From Candidatus Lachnoclostridium stercoravium (GTDB taxonomy: Bacteria > Bacillota > Clostridia > Lachnospirales > Lachnospiraceae): a stretch of DNA of 45,082 nucleotides. Positions within the stretch are counted from its first letter, which is position 1. Each line of letters begins with the position of its first letter. This document shows, in pieces, positions 1 through 8,391 of this stretch. A program made the position numbers and the translations under genes. Where the stretch lies: NCBI GenBank assembly GCA_019118365.1, contig DWZA01000107.1:1-45082 (forward strand), in the 5' to 3' direction. The notes beneath the pieces are model-generated. The model was not told the origin of the DNA. It did no database searches and saw only the letters and a program-made list of their open reading frames with translations.

Positions 1-2
1 TT

Positions 3-227
3 TTCGTCATTGACAGCCGCTACCGCAGCCGCAGGCCCATGATAATCACCACCAACCTGAAACTGGCCGAACTCAAGAACCCGCCTGACCTGGCCCATGC
101 CCGTATCTATGACCGCATCCTGGAACGATGTGCGCCCATCCTCTTTGCCGGGAAGAACTTCCGGGAGGAAAACGCCGGGGCCACCAGGCAGGCGGCAAAA
201 GACATTGTGAACCGCAAGCAGGATTGA
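3..227 (+). CDS. DnaC/IstB-like ATP-binding protein, C-terminal end (partial)
   Basis: This is the last 74 codons of a gene that begins left of the window; the frame is open from the first complete codon (FVIDSRYRSRRPMIITTNL) to TGA at 225. The stretch with a conserved arginine-rich turn, then P-M-I-I-T-T-N-L and a downstream R-I-Y-D-R-I-L-E-R-C, is typical of the sensor-1/arginine-finger end of DnaC-like helicase loaders carried by Tn1549-type conjugative elements. In that family the protein is an AAA+ ATPase that loads a replicative helicase or assists element replication. It is followed after 43 bp by a TnpW-type gene, which supports an element context. The P-loop half lies outside the window, so ATP binding cannot be verified. 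Base use is noticeably more GC-rich than in the genes after 1.2 kb. Confidence 0.75.
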   Translation, partial: FVIDSRYRSRRPMIITTNLKLAELKNPPDLAHARIYDRILERCAPILFAGKNFREENAGATRQAAKDIVNRKQD

Positions 228-270
228 TTTTTTACCGGGCGGCACAGCCCCACCCGGAGAAAGGAGCGCC

Positions 271-462
271 ATGAGCGAAGAAACCCGTACCATGCAGACC
301 GCAGACACCACCCCGGCCAGAGCGCCGGAGGACGCCCCCGCGCTGGTAAAGAAAATCGGCAGAACGACCTATGTCGTGCGTGTCCATTTCAGCAAGACCA
401 GCACCGAAACCATGAGCGACAAAATCAGGCGAATGCTTAAAAACGAGATACAGCAGATGTGA
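271..462 (+). CDS. TnpW-family transposon-encoded small protein
   Basis: A 63-residue protein with an Ala/Pro/Thr-rich N-terminal third, followed by I-G-R-T-T-Y-V-V-R-V-H-F and K-T-S-T-E-T-M-S-D-K-I-R-R-M-L. The pattern 'IGxTTYxVxxxF...ETxxDKxxRLI' is what I recognise as the TnpW family of small proteins on Tn4451/Tn1549-type elements, whose biochemical role is not established. A ribosome binding site (GAAAGGAG) lies just upstream of the ATG. The gene is in line with the DnaC-like gene before it and the unknown gene after it, so the three look like one element operon. A small hairpin (GGCTGA/TCAGCC, 465-481) follows the stop. Confidence 0.7.
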   Translation: MSEETRTMQTADTTPARAPEDAPALVKKIGRTTYVVRVHFSKTSTETMSDKIRRMLKNEIQQM

Positions 463-539
463 CCGGCTGATAAAGTCAGCCGCCTTGTGCTAAACTGATG
501 ACGGTACACACAAAAATTTTAGCCAAGGAGGACATGAAA

Positions 540-905
540 ATGCTGTACGAAGCAACGGAAAAGAAAGAAATCGAAAGGGTTTACGCGGCGTTTGCCGACT
601 ATATCCGGGAAAGCCTTTATCTGGAATGGTTCTGGTCGGACAAGCTGGGCTATCTGCTGCTGAAAATTGGTACGGAGAAGCGGTATGTTGAGGAAAATGT
701 AATCATCTATACCGCCGATCAGCTTGCCCGGATATTGTTTTCCGAGGTGTCGATGGATGTGTTGCAGATGACCGGCAACGACCACACCGAACAATCCGCC
801 GACCCTCTGGAATTGGCTGAGATCAAACGGCGCTGGCAACCCTTCCTTGAGCGGCTGCCGGAATATCAGACCGTTTGCGAAAAAATCCTTGCTGGGGAAA
901 AGTAA
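540..905 (+). CDS. Unknown mobile-element protein
   Basis: A protein of about 121 residues, rich in Glu, Lys and aromatics, with no motif I recognise. The ATG at 540 is chosen because AAGGAGG (525-531) sits 8 bases before it; the in-frame ATG at 534 is too close, and the one at 498 has no visible ribosome site. There is no signal peptide or membrane segment. The middle has a helix-rich stretch with W-F-W-S-D-K-L-G-Y, and the C-terminal third resembles a helical bundle. It follows a TnpW-type gene and shares its GC-rich codon use, so I infer it belongs to the same element. It is the last gene before the phosphonate operon. No recombinase, which would mark an element end, is present in the window. 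Confidence 0.6.
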   Translation: MLYEATEKKEIERVYAAFADYIRESLYLEWFWSDKLGYLLLKIGTEKRYVEENVIIYTADQLARILFSEVSMDVLQMTGNDHTEQSADPLELAEIKRRWQPFLERLPEYQTVCEKILAGEK

Positions 906-918
906 CCCCACCTACCTG

Positions 919-950
919 AGTGCCAGGAGCCAAATCATGCTTCTGGCACT
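919..950 (+). terminator. Weak hairpin after the element genes
   Basis: Arms AGTGCCAG (919-926) and CTGGCACT (943-950) pair perfectly, followed by TATTTTG. The U-tract is imperfect, so this is a weak or partial terminator for the gene ending at 905. Confidence 0.4.
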
Positions 951-1006
951 TATTTTGTAGATTTTTCGTGAATTTGATTAAAAAGTCCTTGACAACTCGT
1001 TTCGGG

Positions 1007-1036
1007 AATGTAGGTTTTCTACATTCTCTTTTTTTG
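1007..1036 (+). terminator. Hairpin plus seven-T tract upstream of the phosphonate operon
   Basis: AATGTAG (1007-1013) and CTACATT (1019-1025) form a short stem with a five-base loop; CTC and then seven Ts follow. A TTGACA at 989-994 precedes it, so it could be a stand-alone terminator separating the element from the operon, or part of a short attenuated leader. The 906-1200 gap otherwise holds the operator-like palindrome and the promoter listed separately. Confidence 0.5.
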
Positions 1037-1057
1037 TAAATTTACTGTAAAATTTAC
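1036..1057. promoter_or_regulatory. Operator-like palindrome
   Basis: Perfect 8-base arms GTAAATTT and AAATTTAC separated by six bases, 33 bp upstream of the -35 box of the operon promoter. The AT-rich dyad is of the size bound by dimeric repressors or activators. No regulator gene lies nearby, so the cognate protein is unknown. Confidence 0.35.
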
Positions 1058-1090
1058 AATTCTTTAACCAAATCGTGACTTTTATTTAAA

Positions 1091-1120
1091 TTAACCCTAA
1101 AAAAAACACAATGGTATAAT
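1091..1120 (+). promoter_or_regulatory. Promoter of the phosphonate operon
   Basis: TTAACC (1091-1096), 18-base spacer, then perfect TATAAT (1115-1120) preceded by TGG, which gives an extended -10. Transcription would start near 1127, leaving a leader of about 75 bases before the ATG at 1201. Confidence 0.6.
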
Positions 1121-1200
1121 GAGCCTGCCTTAAGGAAAACCATCATAAAACAATCGTTCAGAACAGTAACAGTTATGGGAAAATAGGAGGAAACTATACC

Positions 1201-1976
1201 ATGTTAGAACTGAAAGAATTAAAAAAAGTATATGACGGTGTGACCATTCTGGAACATATAAACCTGCAGATCGAGGATGGGGAGATCGTATCGATCCTGG
1301 GACCATCCGGCTGCGGCAAGACAACACTTTTAAACCTTATCCTGGGCATTGCGGACGCTGACGGCGGCGCGATCTGCTTTAACGGCGAGGATATCACAAA
1401 TCTTCCGATGGAAAAAAGAGGTTTCAACATCGTATTTCAGGATTACGCATTATTTCCAAATCTGAATGTATATGAAAATATCACATACGCCTTAGAAACA
1501 ACCCGAAGATCTCTACAAAAGAAGAAGTAAACGACTTGATCGAGCTTCTTGGACTGAAGGAGCACCTTGGAAAAAGGATCGATCAGCTGTCCGGCGGACA
1601 GAAACAGAGAGCCGCCCTGGCAAGGACCATGGTGATGAAGCCGAAGATCCTTCTGCTGGACGAACCGTTAAGCGCTCTGGACGGCGTGATCAAGGAATCG
1701 ATCAAAGATAGGATCCGGACGATCGCCAGGGAATATAATCTGACCACTATCATCGTAACCCATGATCCAGAAGAGGCCCTGACGCTTTCCAACCGGGTGC
1801 TGATCCTGGAAAAAGGCGGGATCGCCCAGTATGGAAAGCCGGACGAGATCATCCACCATCCAAACAATGAATTTGTACAGAAATTTATTCTGAATCAGCT
1901 GGAGATCAAGAAAAATAACATTTACCGTCTCTTTGGCGCAGACTTTGAAAACGCCGGCGGACAGATCACTGCATAA
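1201..1976 (+). pseudogene. phnT: AEP ABC transporter ATP-binding protein, frameshifted
   Basis: ATPase of a type I ABC importer. The first frame (1201 to about 1495) carries the Walker A motif G-P-S-G-C-G-K-T (residues 34-41) and the Q-loop V-F-Q-D-Y. The second frame carries the signature L-S-G-G-Q-K-Q-R, Walker B I-L-L-L-D-E-P and the switch histidine in V-T-H-D. The frames join near 1493-1497: adding one A (TTA-GAAAC to TTA-AGA-AAC) gives the continuous text YALRNNPKISTKEEVNDL. As written, translation stops at 1528-1530 after 109 residues. AGGAGG precedes the ATG at 1201. The AEP assignment comes from phnW/phnX downstream and a permease-binding-protein fusion 15 bp after it. Whether the lesion is real decay or a consensus error cannot be told from one sequence. 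Confidence 0.8.
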
Positions 1977-1991
1977 GCGGGGGAAAGAATC

Positions 1992-4644
1992 ATGCTGAAA
2001 AGAAAAAACAGAGAAACAAGATTGATATTCTGGATCGTGCTCCTGCTGTTTGCAGTATTTCTGGCAGTGCCAATGGTCCGTCTTCTGATGAAATCATTTT
2101 TGAGTGACAACGGCGTTTTATCTCGAAGTCTTTGGCACCCGCGGCTTTGGGGAAGCTCTTATAAACAGCTTTCTGATCGCCGGGACCAGCGCCCTGGTGA
2201 CTACGATCCTGGCGTTTATCATGGCCTATTCGGTGCATTACACCAATATACACCCATATATGAAAAAAGTGATCGGCGCGGTAGCAGTACTCCCTATGCT
2301 CCTGCCGACGATCACTTACGGATTCGCGATCATTTATTCCTTTGGAAAAGAGGGGCTTTTAACAAGATTGTTCGGCCATCAGCTGTTTCCAATCTACGGC
2401 TTTGGCGGCCTGCTGTTAGGATATGTGATCTATACCCTTCCGGTATGTTACGTTCTGATCTCTAACGCTATGGCCTACATAGATAAGAAGTTTATGACAG
2501 TATCCAGGCTGATGGGTGACGGCCCGTGGGCGACTTTCCGCATTACAGTGCTCCATCCGCTCTTAGGAACTCTGGGAGCTTCCTTTGTACAGTCATTCTT
2601 CTTAAGCTTTACGGATTTCGGTATCCCGGCGGCTGTGGGCGGAGAATACGAGGTGATCGCCAGCGTTCTCTACAACCAGATGTTAGGCAGCGTTCCAAAC
2701 TTCAACAACGGCGCGGTAGTCGCCATGGTCATGCTGATCCCTTCCGTTGTCAGCATTGCCGTTCTCAGATATCTGGATAAATACAACGTTCGCTACAACA
2801 GGATCTCCCCTGTGGATTTAAAGAAGAATCCAGTAAGAGACGGGGCTTTTGGGATCGCTTCCCTGCTGATCAGCTTAAGCGTAGTTTCTATATTTGCGGT
2901 GATCTTTGTGATATCGTTCGTAGAGGATTGGCCGTATCAGGTATCCTTTACCCTGGAAAATGTAAGAAATGTATTCCGTGATACGGAGCTGTCCAACGTT
3001 TATCTGAATTCTATTTACGTAGCGTTTTACACGGCTCTTCTTGGGACGCTCCTGGTATACGGCAGCGCTCTTGTAACTGCAAGAAGCAGCTTAAATCCAA
3101 AGATCAAACAGGTAATAGAAAGCGTTGCTCTGATTACCAATACGATCCCCGGAATGGTCCTGGGCCTTGCGTTTTTATTCTGCTTTTCTGGAACCAGCCT
3201 GCAAAGTACGTTCCTGATCATTGTGATCTGTAATGTGATCCATTTTTATTCAACGCCGTATCTGATGATGAAGGAATCCCTGGCGAAGATGAATGCTTCC
3301 TGGGAGACGACGGCCATGCTCATGGGCGACAGCTGGATCAAGACGATCTTCCGCATCGTTACTCCAAATGCGATCAGTACGATCATCACTGTGTTCAGCT
3401 ATTATTTTATCAACGCCATGGTAACGATCAGCGCCGTGATATTTCTGGCAGGCGCCCGGACAATGGTCATTACGACAAAGATCAAACAGCTGCAGTATTA
3501 CAACAAATATAACGAGATATTTGTGCTGTCTATGCTTCTTCTTGTGACGAACCTGGCGGCAAAACTTCTTTTCCAGTATCTGTCTTCCAGAAAAGAAAAG
3601 GCGGCGGACAGCGTTTCCCAGACAGTGGGAAGCGAACCAGAAAGAGTTCCGGCGGCTATGAGAAAAGCGAGAAAGACAGCAGGAGCGATAGTCGCTGCAG
3701 TTATGGTCCTCTCCGCATTTTCCCTTGGAAGCGGCGGCAGGAACAGCGACCTGGTGGTCATCTATTCCAATGCGGACGATGAGGCAATCACTGCGATCCG
3801 GGAGACTCTTGACGAAAATGGTTATCAGGGGAAATACATCCTGCAGACCTTTGGAACGTCAGAGCTTGGAGGAAAGCTTCTGGCGGAAGGAACGAACCTG
3901 GAAGCGGATCTGATCACTATGAGCACATTCTATATCGAAAGCGCTCAGGATGCGAATCAGATGTTTGCGGATCTGGATTTTGACGTGAACACATTAGATG
4001 AAGTTCCGTCTTACTGTGCGCCGATCACAGCTCAGGAGGGCGCGCTGGTGTATAACTCAAGGGTGATCGAGCAAAGCGGCCTTCTGATCCCGGATTCCAT
4101 TGCCGATCTGGCTGATCCGGTCTATGAAGATATGATATCCGTTACAGACGTTTCTTCCTCTTCCACTGCATGGCTCCTGCTTCAGGCGCTAATCGCGGAG
4201 TATGGAGAAGACGAGGCGCAGCAGATCTTAAGCAGAATATATGAAAATGCAGGGCCTCATGTAGAAGATTCTGGTTCCGGTCCTTTAAAGAAGGTTCGCG
4301 CCGGCGAAGTGGCCGTTGGATTCGGACTCCGCCATCAGGCGGTGGCAGACAAGAAAGACGGCCTGCCTGTAGGGTATGTGGATCCGTTAGAAGGAAACTT
4401 TTCTCTGACAGAATCCGCAGCCGTAGTGGACAAAGGAACAAAGAGGCAGCAGATCGCCATGGATATGGCGGAATGCATTATCAGAGAGGGACGGGAAAAG
4501 CTTCAGAAAACATATCCAAACGCATTGTATGAAGGAGAAACCACGGATGGGGCGAACGCCTCCGCTTATCCGAAGACCTTCCCTGAAAAACTTACTGTAG
4601 AACTTCTGGAACGCCATCAGGAGCTTTTAGAAGCAAGTAAATAA
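1992..4644 (+). pseudogene. Permease fused to AEP-binding domain, frameshifted near the N-terminus
   Basis: Restoring one frame gives a protein of about 884 residues. The start (1992: MLKRKNRETRLIFWIV) supplies the first membrane helix, then the frame breaks at the TTTT run 2116-2119; removing one T gives S-D-N-G-V-Y-L-E-V-F-G and the long frame that reads to 4644. That frame holds two FbpB/PhnU-type permease halves, each with an EAA-type coupling loop (M-G-D-G-P-W-A-T-F-R and M-G-D-S-W-I-K-T-I-F-R). A hydrophobic helix near 3675-3735 (A-G-A-I-V-A-A-V-M-V-L-S-A-F-S-L) follows, then about 300 residues of periplasmic-binding-protein fold (V-V-I-Y-S-N-A-D-D-E to the end). The binding domain would be tethered outside the membrane next to its own channel. 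AEP as substrate is inferred from phnW and phnX, which follow after 16 bp. Confidence 0.75.
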
Positions 4645-4660
4645 GGAGGATGAGAGAATT

Positions 4661-5767
4661 ATGAAAAATTATAAATTACTGACGCCAGGACCTTTAACAA
4701 CAACCGATACTGTAAAGCAGGAGATGCTGTTTGATTACTGCACATGGGATGACGATTATAAGGAGATCACCCAGAAGATCCGCAAAGAGCTGCTGAAGCT
4801 GGCTCACGTTTCTGAAGAAGAATATACTGTGGTTTTAATGCAGGGCAGCGGAACTTTTGGAGTCGAGTCTGTGATCGGAAGCTCTGTAGGAGACGGGGAG
4901 AAGATCCTTGTCTGCGCCAACGGCGCTTATGGAGAGCGCATGGCCCAGATCGCAAAGCAGGGCGGAAAGAATACGGCCGTGTATACGGAGCCTTACGACA
5001 GGATCCCGGATGCAGCGAAGGTAGAAGAAATATTGAAAGAAGATCCGCAGATCACCCATGTGAGCATGATCCACAGCGAGACGACTTCCGGTATCTTAAA
5101 CGATATCGAGGCGGTAGGAAAAGCTGCAAAGGCAGCGGGAAAGATCTTTATCGTAGACGCTATGTCTTCCTTCGCAGGAGTTGACATCGACGTTGCCGGT
5201 ATCGGCATTGATTTCCTTGTAAGCAGCGCCAACAAGTGCGTCCAGGGCGTGCCGGGATTTTCCTATATCATCTGCAAAAGAAGCGCCCTGGCGGCCTGCG
5301 AAGGCAAGAGCAGGAGCGTATCCCTGGATCTTTATGACCAGTGGAAAACAATGGAAAAAGACGGAAAATGGCGTTTTACTTCGCCGACTCAGTCCGTCGT
5401 CGCCTTTGCAAAAGCGCTGGAAGAATTGGAAGAAGAAGGCGGTATCCCGGCCAGAGAAAAACGCTACAGGGAGAATAATCAGGAATTGATCCGCAGAATG
5501 AAGGCTTTAGGGATCCGTACATATGTGGATGAAGCCCATCAGGGACCGATCATCACGACCGTCTTCTATCCAGAAGGGAAGAAATTCTCCTTTGACGAGA
5601 TGTACCATTACATAAAAGATAGGGGATACGCGATCTATCCGGGAAAACTGACGGACGCGGATACATTCCGGATCGGCAACATCGGAGAGATCTATATGGA
5701 CGACATCGACAAAGTATGCGATATCTTGGAAACATTTTTGAAAGAACACTGCGGGGAGGAAAAATAA
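4661..5767 (+). CDS. phnW: 2-aminoethylphosphonate-pyruvate transaminase
   Basis: PLP-dependent class V aminotransferase, 368 residues, the usual length for PhnW. It moves the amino group of 2-aminoethylphosphonate to pyruvate, giving phosphonoacetaldehyde and alanine. The N-terminus K-L-L-T-P-G-P-L-T-T and the run M-Q-G-S-G-T-F-G-V-E-S are family hallmarks; V-D-A-M-S-S-F-A-G carries the cofactor aspartate, and K192 in S-S-A-N-K-C-V-Q-G is the expected Schiff-base lysine. The ribosome site AAGGAGG lies before the ATG. The stop is one base before the phnX start, so the two are translationally coupled. It is cytoplasmic and looks intact, in contrast to the transporter genes upstream. Confidence 0.95.
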   Translation: MKNYKLLTPGPLTTTDTVKQEMLFDYCTWDDDYKEITQKIRKELLKLAHVSEEEYTVVLMQGSGTFGVESVIGSSVGDGEKILVCANGAYGERMAQIAKQGGKNTAVYTEPYDRIPDAAKVEEILKEDPQITHVSMIHSETTSGILNDIEAVGKAAKAAGKIFIVDAMSSFAGVDIDVAGIGIDFLVSSANKCVQGVPGFSYIICKRSALAACEGKSRSVSLDLYDQWKTMEKDGKWRFTSPTQSVVAFAKALEELEEEGGIPAREKRYRENNQELIRRMKALGIRTYVDEAHQGPIITTVFYPEGKKFSFDEMYHYIKDRGYAIYPGKLTDADTFRIGNIGEIYMDDIDKVCDILETFLKEHCGEEK

Positions 5768-5768
5768 G

Positions 5769-6551
5769 ATGGGAAGAAAGATCGAAGCGGTTATTTTCGA
5801 CTGGGCGGGAACTACGGTAGACTATGGATGCTTCGCGCCGGTGCAGGCGTTTATCACAGCATTTGAAGAGTATGGGATCACGCCGACATTTTCAGAAGTA
5901 AGAGAACCGATGGGAATGCTGAAAAAGGAGCACATCCGTACCATGATGAATATGGAGCGTATCCGTGGAGAGTGGAGACGGATCTATGGAAAAGATTTTA
6001 CAGAAGAAGATGTGGAAAAGGTATACCAGACCTCGGAAACGAGCATCTTAAAGATCGTTCACAACTTCGCGGATCCAAAACCATATGTGCTGGAAACAGT
6101 AAAATATCTGCGGGATAAGGGGATCAGGATCGGATCGACCACAGGCTATACGGACGAGATGATGGAGATCGTTGTGCCGGAAGCAGCTAAAAGGGGTTAC
6201 AGCCCGGACTGCTGGTTTTCACCGAACTCCGTAGAAAATTTTGGAAGGCCATATCCTTATATGATCTTTGAAAACCTAAAGAAGCTGGAGGTCTCTTCTG
6301 TGGGGGCGGCTGTTAAGATCGGTGATACAGTCGCGGATATCAGGGAAGGCCTGGCAGCAGGAATGCTTTCTCTGGGGATCATAGAGGGAAGCAGCGCAAT
6401 GGGGCTCACCGAGGCGGAATATGAGGCGCTTTCTGAGAAAGAAAAGGCGGAAAAATGCAGGCAGGTAGAAGAAAAGTTCCTGGCAGCAGGAGCGTCCGCC
6501 GTGCTGAAAAACCTGTCCGAGCTTCCGGGATATATGGAGGGGCTGGAGTAG
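5769..6551 (+). CDS. phnX: Phosphonoacetaldehyde hydrolase (phosphonatase)
   Basis: HAD-superfamily enzyme, 260 residues, that cleaves the C-P bond of phosphonoacetaldehyde to acetaldehyde and phosphate. The nucleophile is D11 in I-F-D-W-A-G-T-T-V-D. The Schiff-base lysine that defines the family is K52 in M-G-M-L-K-K-E-H-I-R. The cap and core motifs G-S-T-T-G-Y (Thr loop) and K-I-G-D-T-V-A-D (acidic motif) are all present, so it should be active. It completes the two-step AEP pathway with PhnW. The operon ends here: the next 60 bp hold the separate glpK promoter. No phosphonate regulator was found near the operon. Confidence 0.95.
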   Translation: MGRKIEAVIFDWAGTTVDYGCFAPVQAFITAFEEYGITPTFSEVREPMGMLKKEHIRTMMNMERIRGEWRRIYGKDFTEEDVEKVYQTSETSILKIVHNFADPKPYVLETVKYLRDKGIRIGSTTGYTDEMMEIVVPEAAKRGYSPDCWFSPNSVENFGRPYPYMIFENLKKLEVSSVGAAVKIGDTVADIREGLAAGMLSLGIIEGSSAMGLTEAEYEALSEKEKAEKCRQVEEKFLAAGASAVLKNLSELPGYMEGLE

Positions 6552-6610
6552 AAAATAGTTTTTGTGGAAAGTACACAAAAAGTAGATTGTAAAATTAGGA
6601 TTAATGTAAA

Positions 6611-6639
6611 TTGACAGAATAAAGAGAAAAAAGTAAAAT
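6611..6639 (+). promoter_or_regulatory. Promoter of glpK
   Basis: TTGACA (6611-6616), exactly 17 bases, TAAAAT (6634-6639). Transcription would start near 6646, only about 20 bases before the leader terminator described next. Confidence 0.75.
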
Positions 6640-6664
6640 AATTACAGATGTTAAGAGTTAAAGG

Positions 6665-6701
6665 AGCAGACATTTTAGAAAGGAAAAGTGTCTGCTTTTT
6701 T
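6665..6701 (+). terminator. glpK leader terminator, probable GlpP antitermination target
   Basis: AGCAGACA (6665-6672) pairs with TGTCTGCT (6689-6696), followed by a T-run to 6701. It stands between the strong promoter (6611-6639) and the glpK start (6734), so it would abort most glpK transcripts. In B. subtilis GlpP acts on leader terminators of this kind when glycerol-3-phosphate is present, and a glpP gene lies 4.9 kb downstream. The role in this organism is inference from layout. Confidence 0.7.
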
Positions 6702-6733
6702 CATATACAAATTTGAGAAAAAGAGGGGTTAGA

Positions 6734-8233
6734 ATGGCTGGGAAGTATGTGATCGCATTGGATCAGGGAACCACGAGTTCCCGGTGTATCTTATTTGACA
6801 AGTCAGGGGATATATGCAGTATCGCCCAAAGGGAGTTTACACAGATCTATCCGAAACCTGGCTGGGTAGAACACGACCCGATGGAGATATGGTCTTCCCA
6901 GCTTGGCGTGCTGATAGAGGCCATGAGCGGGATCGGAGCGGAAGGCTCGGATATCGCGGCGATCGGTATCACAAACCAGAGAGAGACGACGATCGTCTGG
7001 GATAAAAATACAGGAAAGCCGATCCACAACGCGATCGTATGGCAGTGCCGGCGTACAGCGGATATGATAGAGAAACTGAAAGAGGACGGGCTGGAGGAAT
7101 ATGTGAGGAAGGTCACAGGCCTGATTCCGGATGCTTATTTTTCAGGAAGCAAGATCGCGTGGATCCTGGATCATGTGGAAGGCGCCAGAGAAGAGGCGGA
7201 AAAGGGAAATCTGCTTTTTGGCACAGTGGACACATGGCTTACATGGAATCTGACAAAGGGCCGTTCCTTTGTAACAGACGTGACCAATGCATCAAGGACG
7301 ATGCTGTTTGATATCCGGAAACTTTGCTGGGACGATAAACTTCTGGAATACTTTAAGATCCCCAGATCCATGCTCCCTGAGGTGAAGCCGTCCAGCGGGA
7401 TCTTTGGATATACGTCTCCGGAAGTGCTGGGATGGGAGATACCTATCGCAGGGATCGCAGGGGATCAGCAGTCCGCATTGTTCGGTCAGTGCTGCTTTAC
7501 TCCGGGAGATGTAAAAAATACATACGGGACCGGATGTTTTACTCTGATGAATACCGGCGTGGATCCGGTGGAATCAGAAAACGGGCTTCTTACTACTATC
7601 GCCGTAGGGATCGACGGGAAAGTAGAATATGCCCTGGAAGGAAGCGTATTTGTGGCGGGAGCAGCGATCCAGTGGCTGAGAGACGAGCTGCGGATGATCA
7701 AAAACTCCCCGCAGAGCGAGGAATACTGTACGGCGGTTCCTGATACAGGAGGAGTTTACGTCGTGCCGGCATTTGCGGGAATGGGAGCGCCTTACTGGGA
7801 TCCTTATGCCAGAGGAATGATCACAGGGCTTACCCGCGGAACAAGTAAAGAACAATTTATCAGGGCGACGGTAGAGTCTCTGGCTTACCAGGTATATGAC
7901 CTGGTGAAGGCCATGGAACAGGATGCAAAGATCCCTCTTCATGAATTAAAGGTGGACGGGGGAGCCAGCGCAAATAATTTCCTTGTACAGTTCCAGGCCG
8001 ATATACTTAACATTATCATCGAAAGACCGCAGAATATAGAGACAACGGCTCTTGGAGCGGCATATCTGGCGGGCCTGGCTGTAAAGTTCTGGAGCGGCAG
8101 GGATGAGATAAAGAAGATCTACCAGGTAGATAAACGCTTTGTTTCTCAGATCGACGATGAAAAGCGCGAAAGCCTGATCAAAGGCTGGAAGAAAGCAGTG
8201 CGCTGCGCCCGTTACTGGAGCCAGGAAGACTAA
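6734..8233 (+). CDS. glpK: Glycerol kinase
   Basis: FGGY-family kinase, 499 residues from the ATG at 6734 (chosen over an in-frame upstream ATG at 6713 because AAGAGGGG sits just before it). It phosphorylates glycerol to sn-glycerol-3-phosphate in the cytoplasm. Seen: the N-terminal phosphate-binding loop [15 protein letters not shown], the aspartate region [20 protein letters not shown] and the C-terminal [10 protein letters not shown] adenosine-binding motif. At position 230 (G-Y-T-S-P-E-V-L-G) there is Glu where PTS-controlled Firmicutes GlpK proteins carry the HPr-phosphorylated His. Expression is probably controlled by the leader terminator upstream. Confidence 0.95.
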   Translation: MAGKYVIALDQGTTSSRCILFDKSGDICSIAQREFTQIYPKPGWVEHDPMEIWSSQLGVLIEAMSGIGAEGSDIAAIGITNQRETTIVWDKNTGKPIHNAIVWQCRRTADMIEKLKEDGLEEYVRKVTGLIPDAYFSGSKIAWILDHVEGAREEAEKGNLLFGTVDTWLTWNLTKGRSFVTDVTNASRTMLFDIRKLCWDDKLLEYFKIPRSMLPEVKPSSGIFGYTSPEVLGWEIPIAGIAGDQQSALFGQCCFTPGDVKNTYGTGCFTLMNTGVDPVESENGLLTTIAVGIDGKVEYALEGSVFVAGAAIQWLRDELRMIKNSPQSEEYCTAVPDTGGVYVVPAFAGMGAPYWDPYARGMITGLTRGTSKEQFIRATVESLAYQVYDLVKAMEQDAKIPLHELKVDGGASANNFLVQFQADILNIIIERPQNIETTALGAAYLAGLAVKFWSGRDEIKKIYQVDKRFVSQIDDEKRESLIKGWKKAVRCARYWSQED

Positions 8234-8260
8234 AAACTGCATAGTGAAACCGTGGAGATG

Positions 8261-8320
8261 AAGAGTAAGGTATAGATAATGGAAGGCGATCCCTTTCATG
8301 TCTTTCCCTTACTCTTTTTT
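8261..8320 (+). terminator. Intrinsic terminator between glpK and glpA
   Basis: AAGAGTAAGG (8261-8270) and CCTTACTCTT (8307-8316) are perfect 10-base arms, with T-run 8315-8320. The 36-base loop is unusually long and could hold a competing fold. It lies directly downstream of the glpK stop, so it can end or attenuate read-through into glpA. Confidence 0.65.
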
Positions 8321-8334
8321 AGTAAATAGTAGCT

Positions 8335-8370
8335 GTTCAGGACGGCCCCTGTTTTCCCGCCGTCCTGAAC
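8335..8370 (+). other. Perfect 12-bp stem hairpin before glpA
   Basis: GTTCAGGACGGC (8335-8346) pairs without mismatch with GCCGTCCTGAAC (8359-8370) around a 12-base loop. No T-run follows, so it is not a terminator. It ends 21 bases before the glpA ATG and immediately precedes its ribosome site, suggesting a 5'-end stabiliser or a regulatory fold for the downstream message. Confidence 0.6.
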
Positions 8371-8391
8371 TTAAATAAAAGGAGTTCTAGG

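Noticed and set aside
1490..1535. Programmed -1 or +1 frameshift in phnT
   Set aside because: No slippery heptamer, no downstream pseudoknot is visible; a one-base loss explains the frames.
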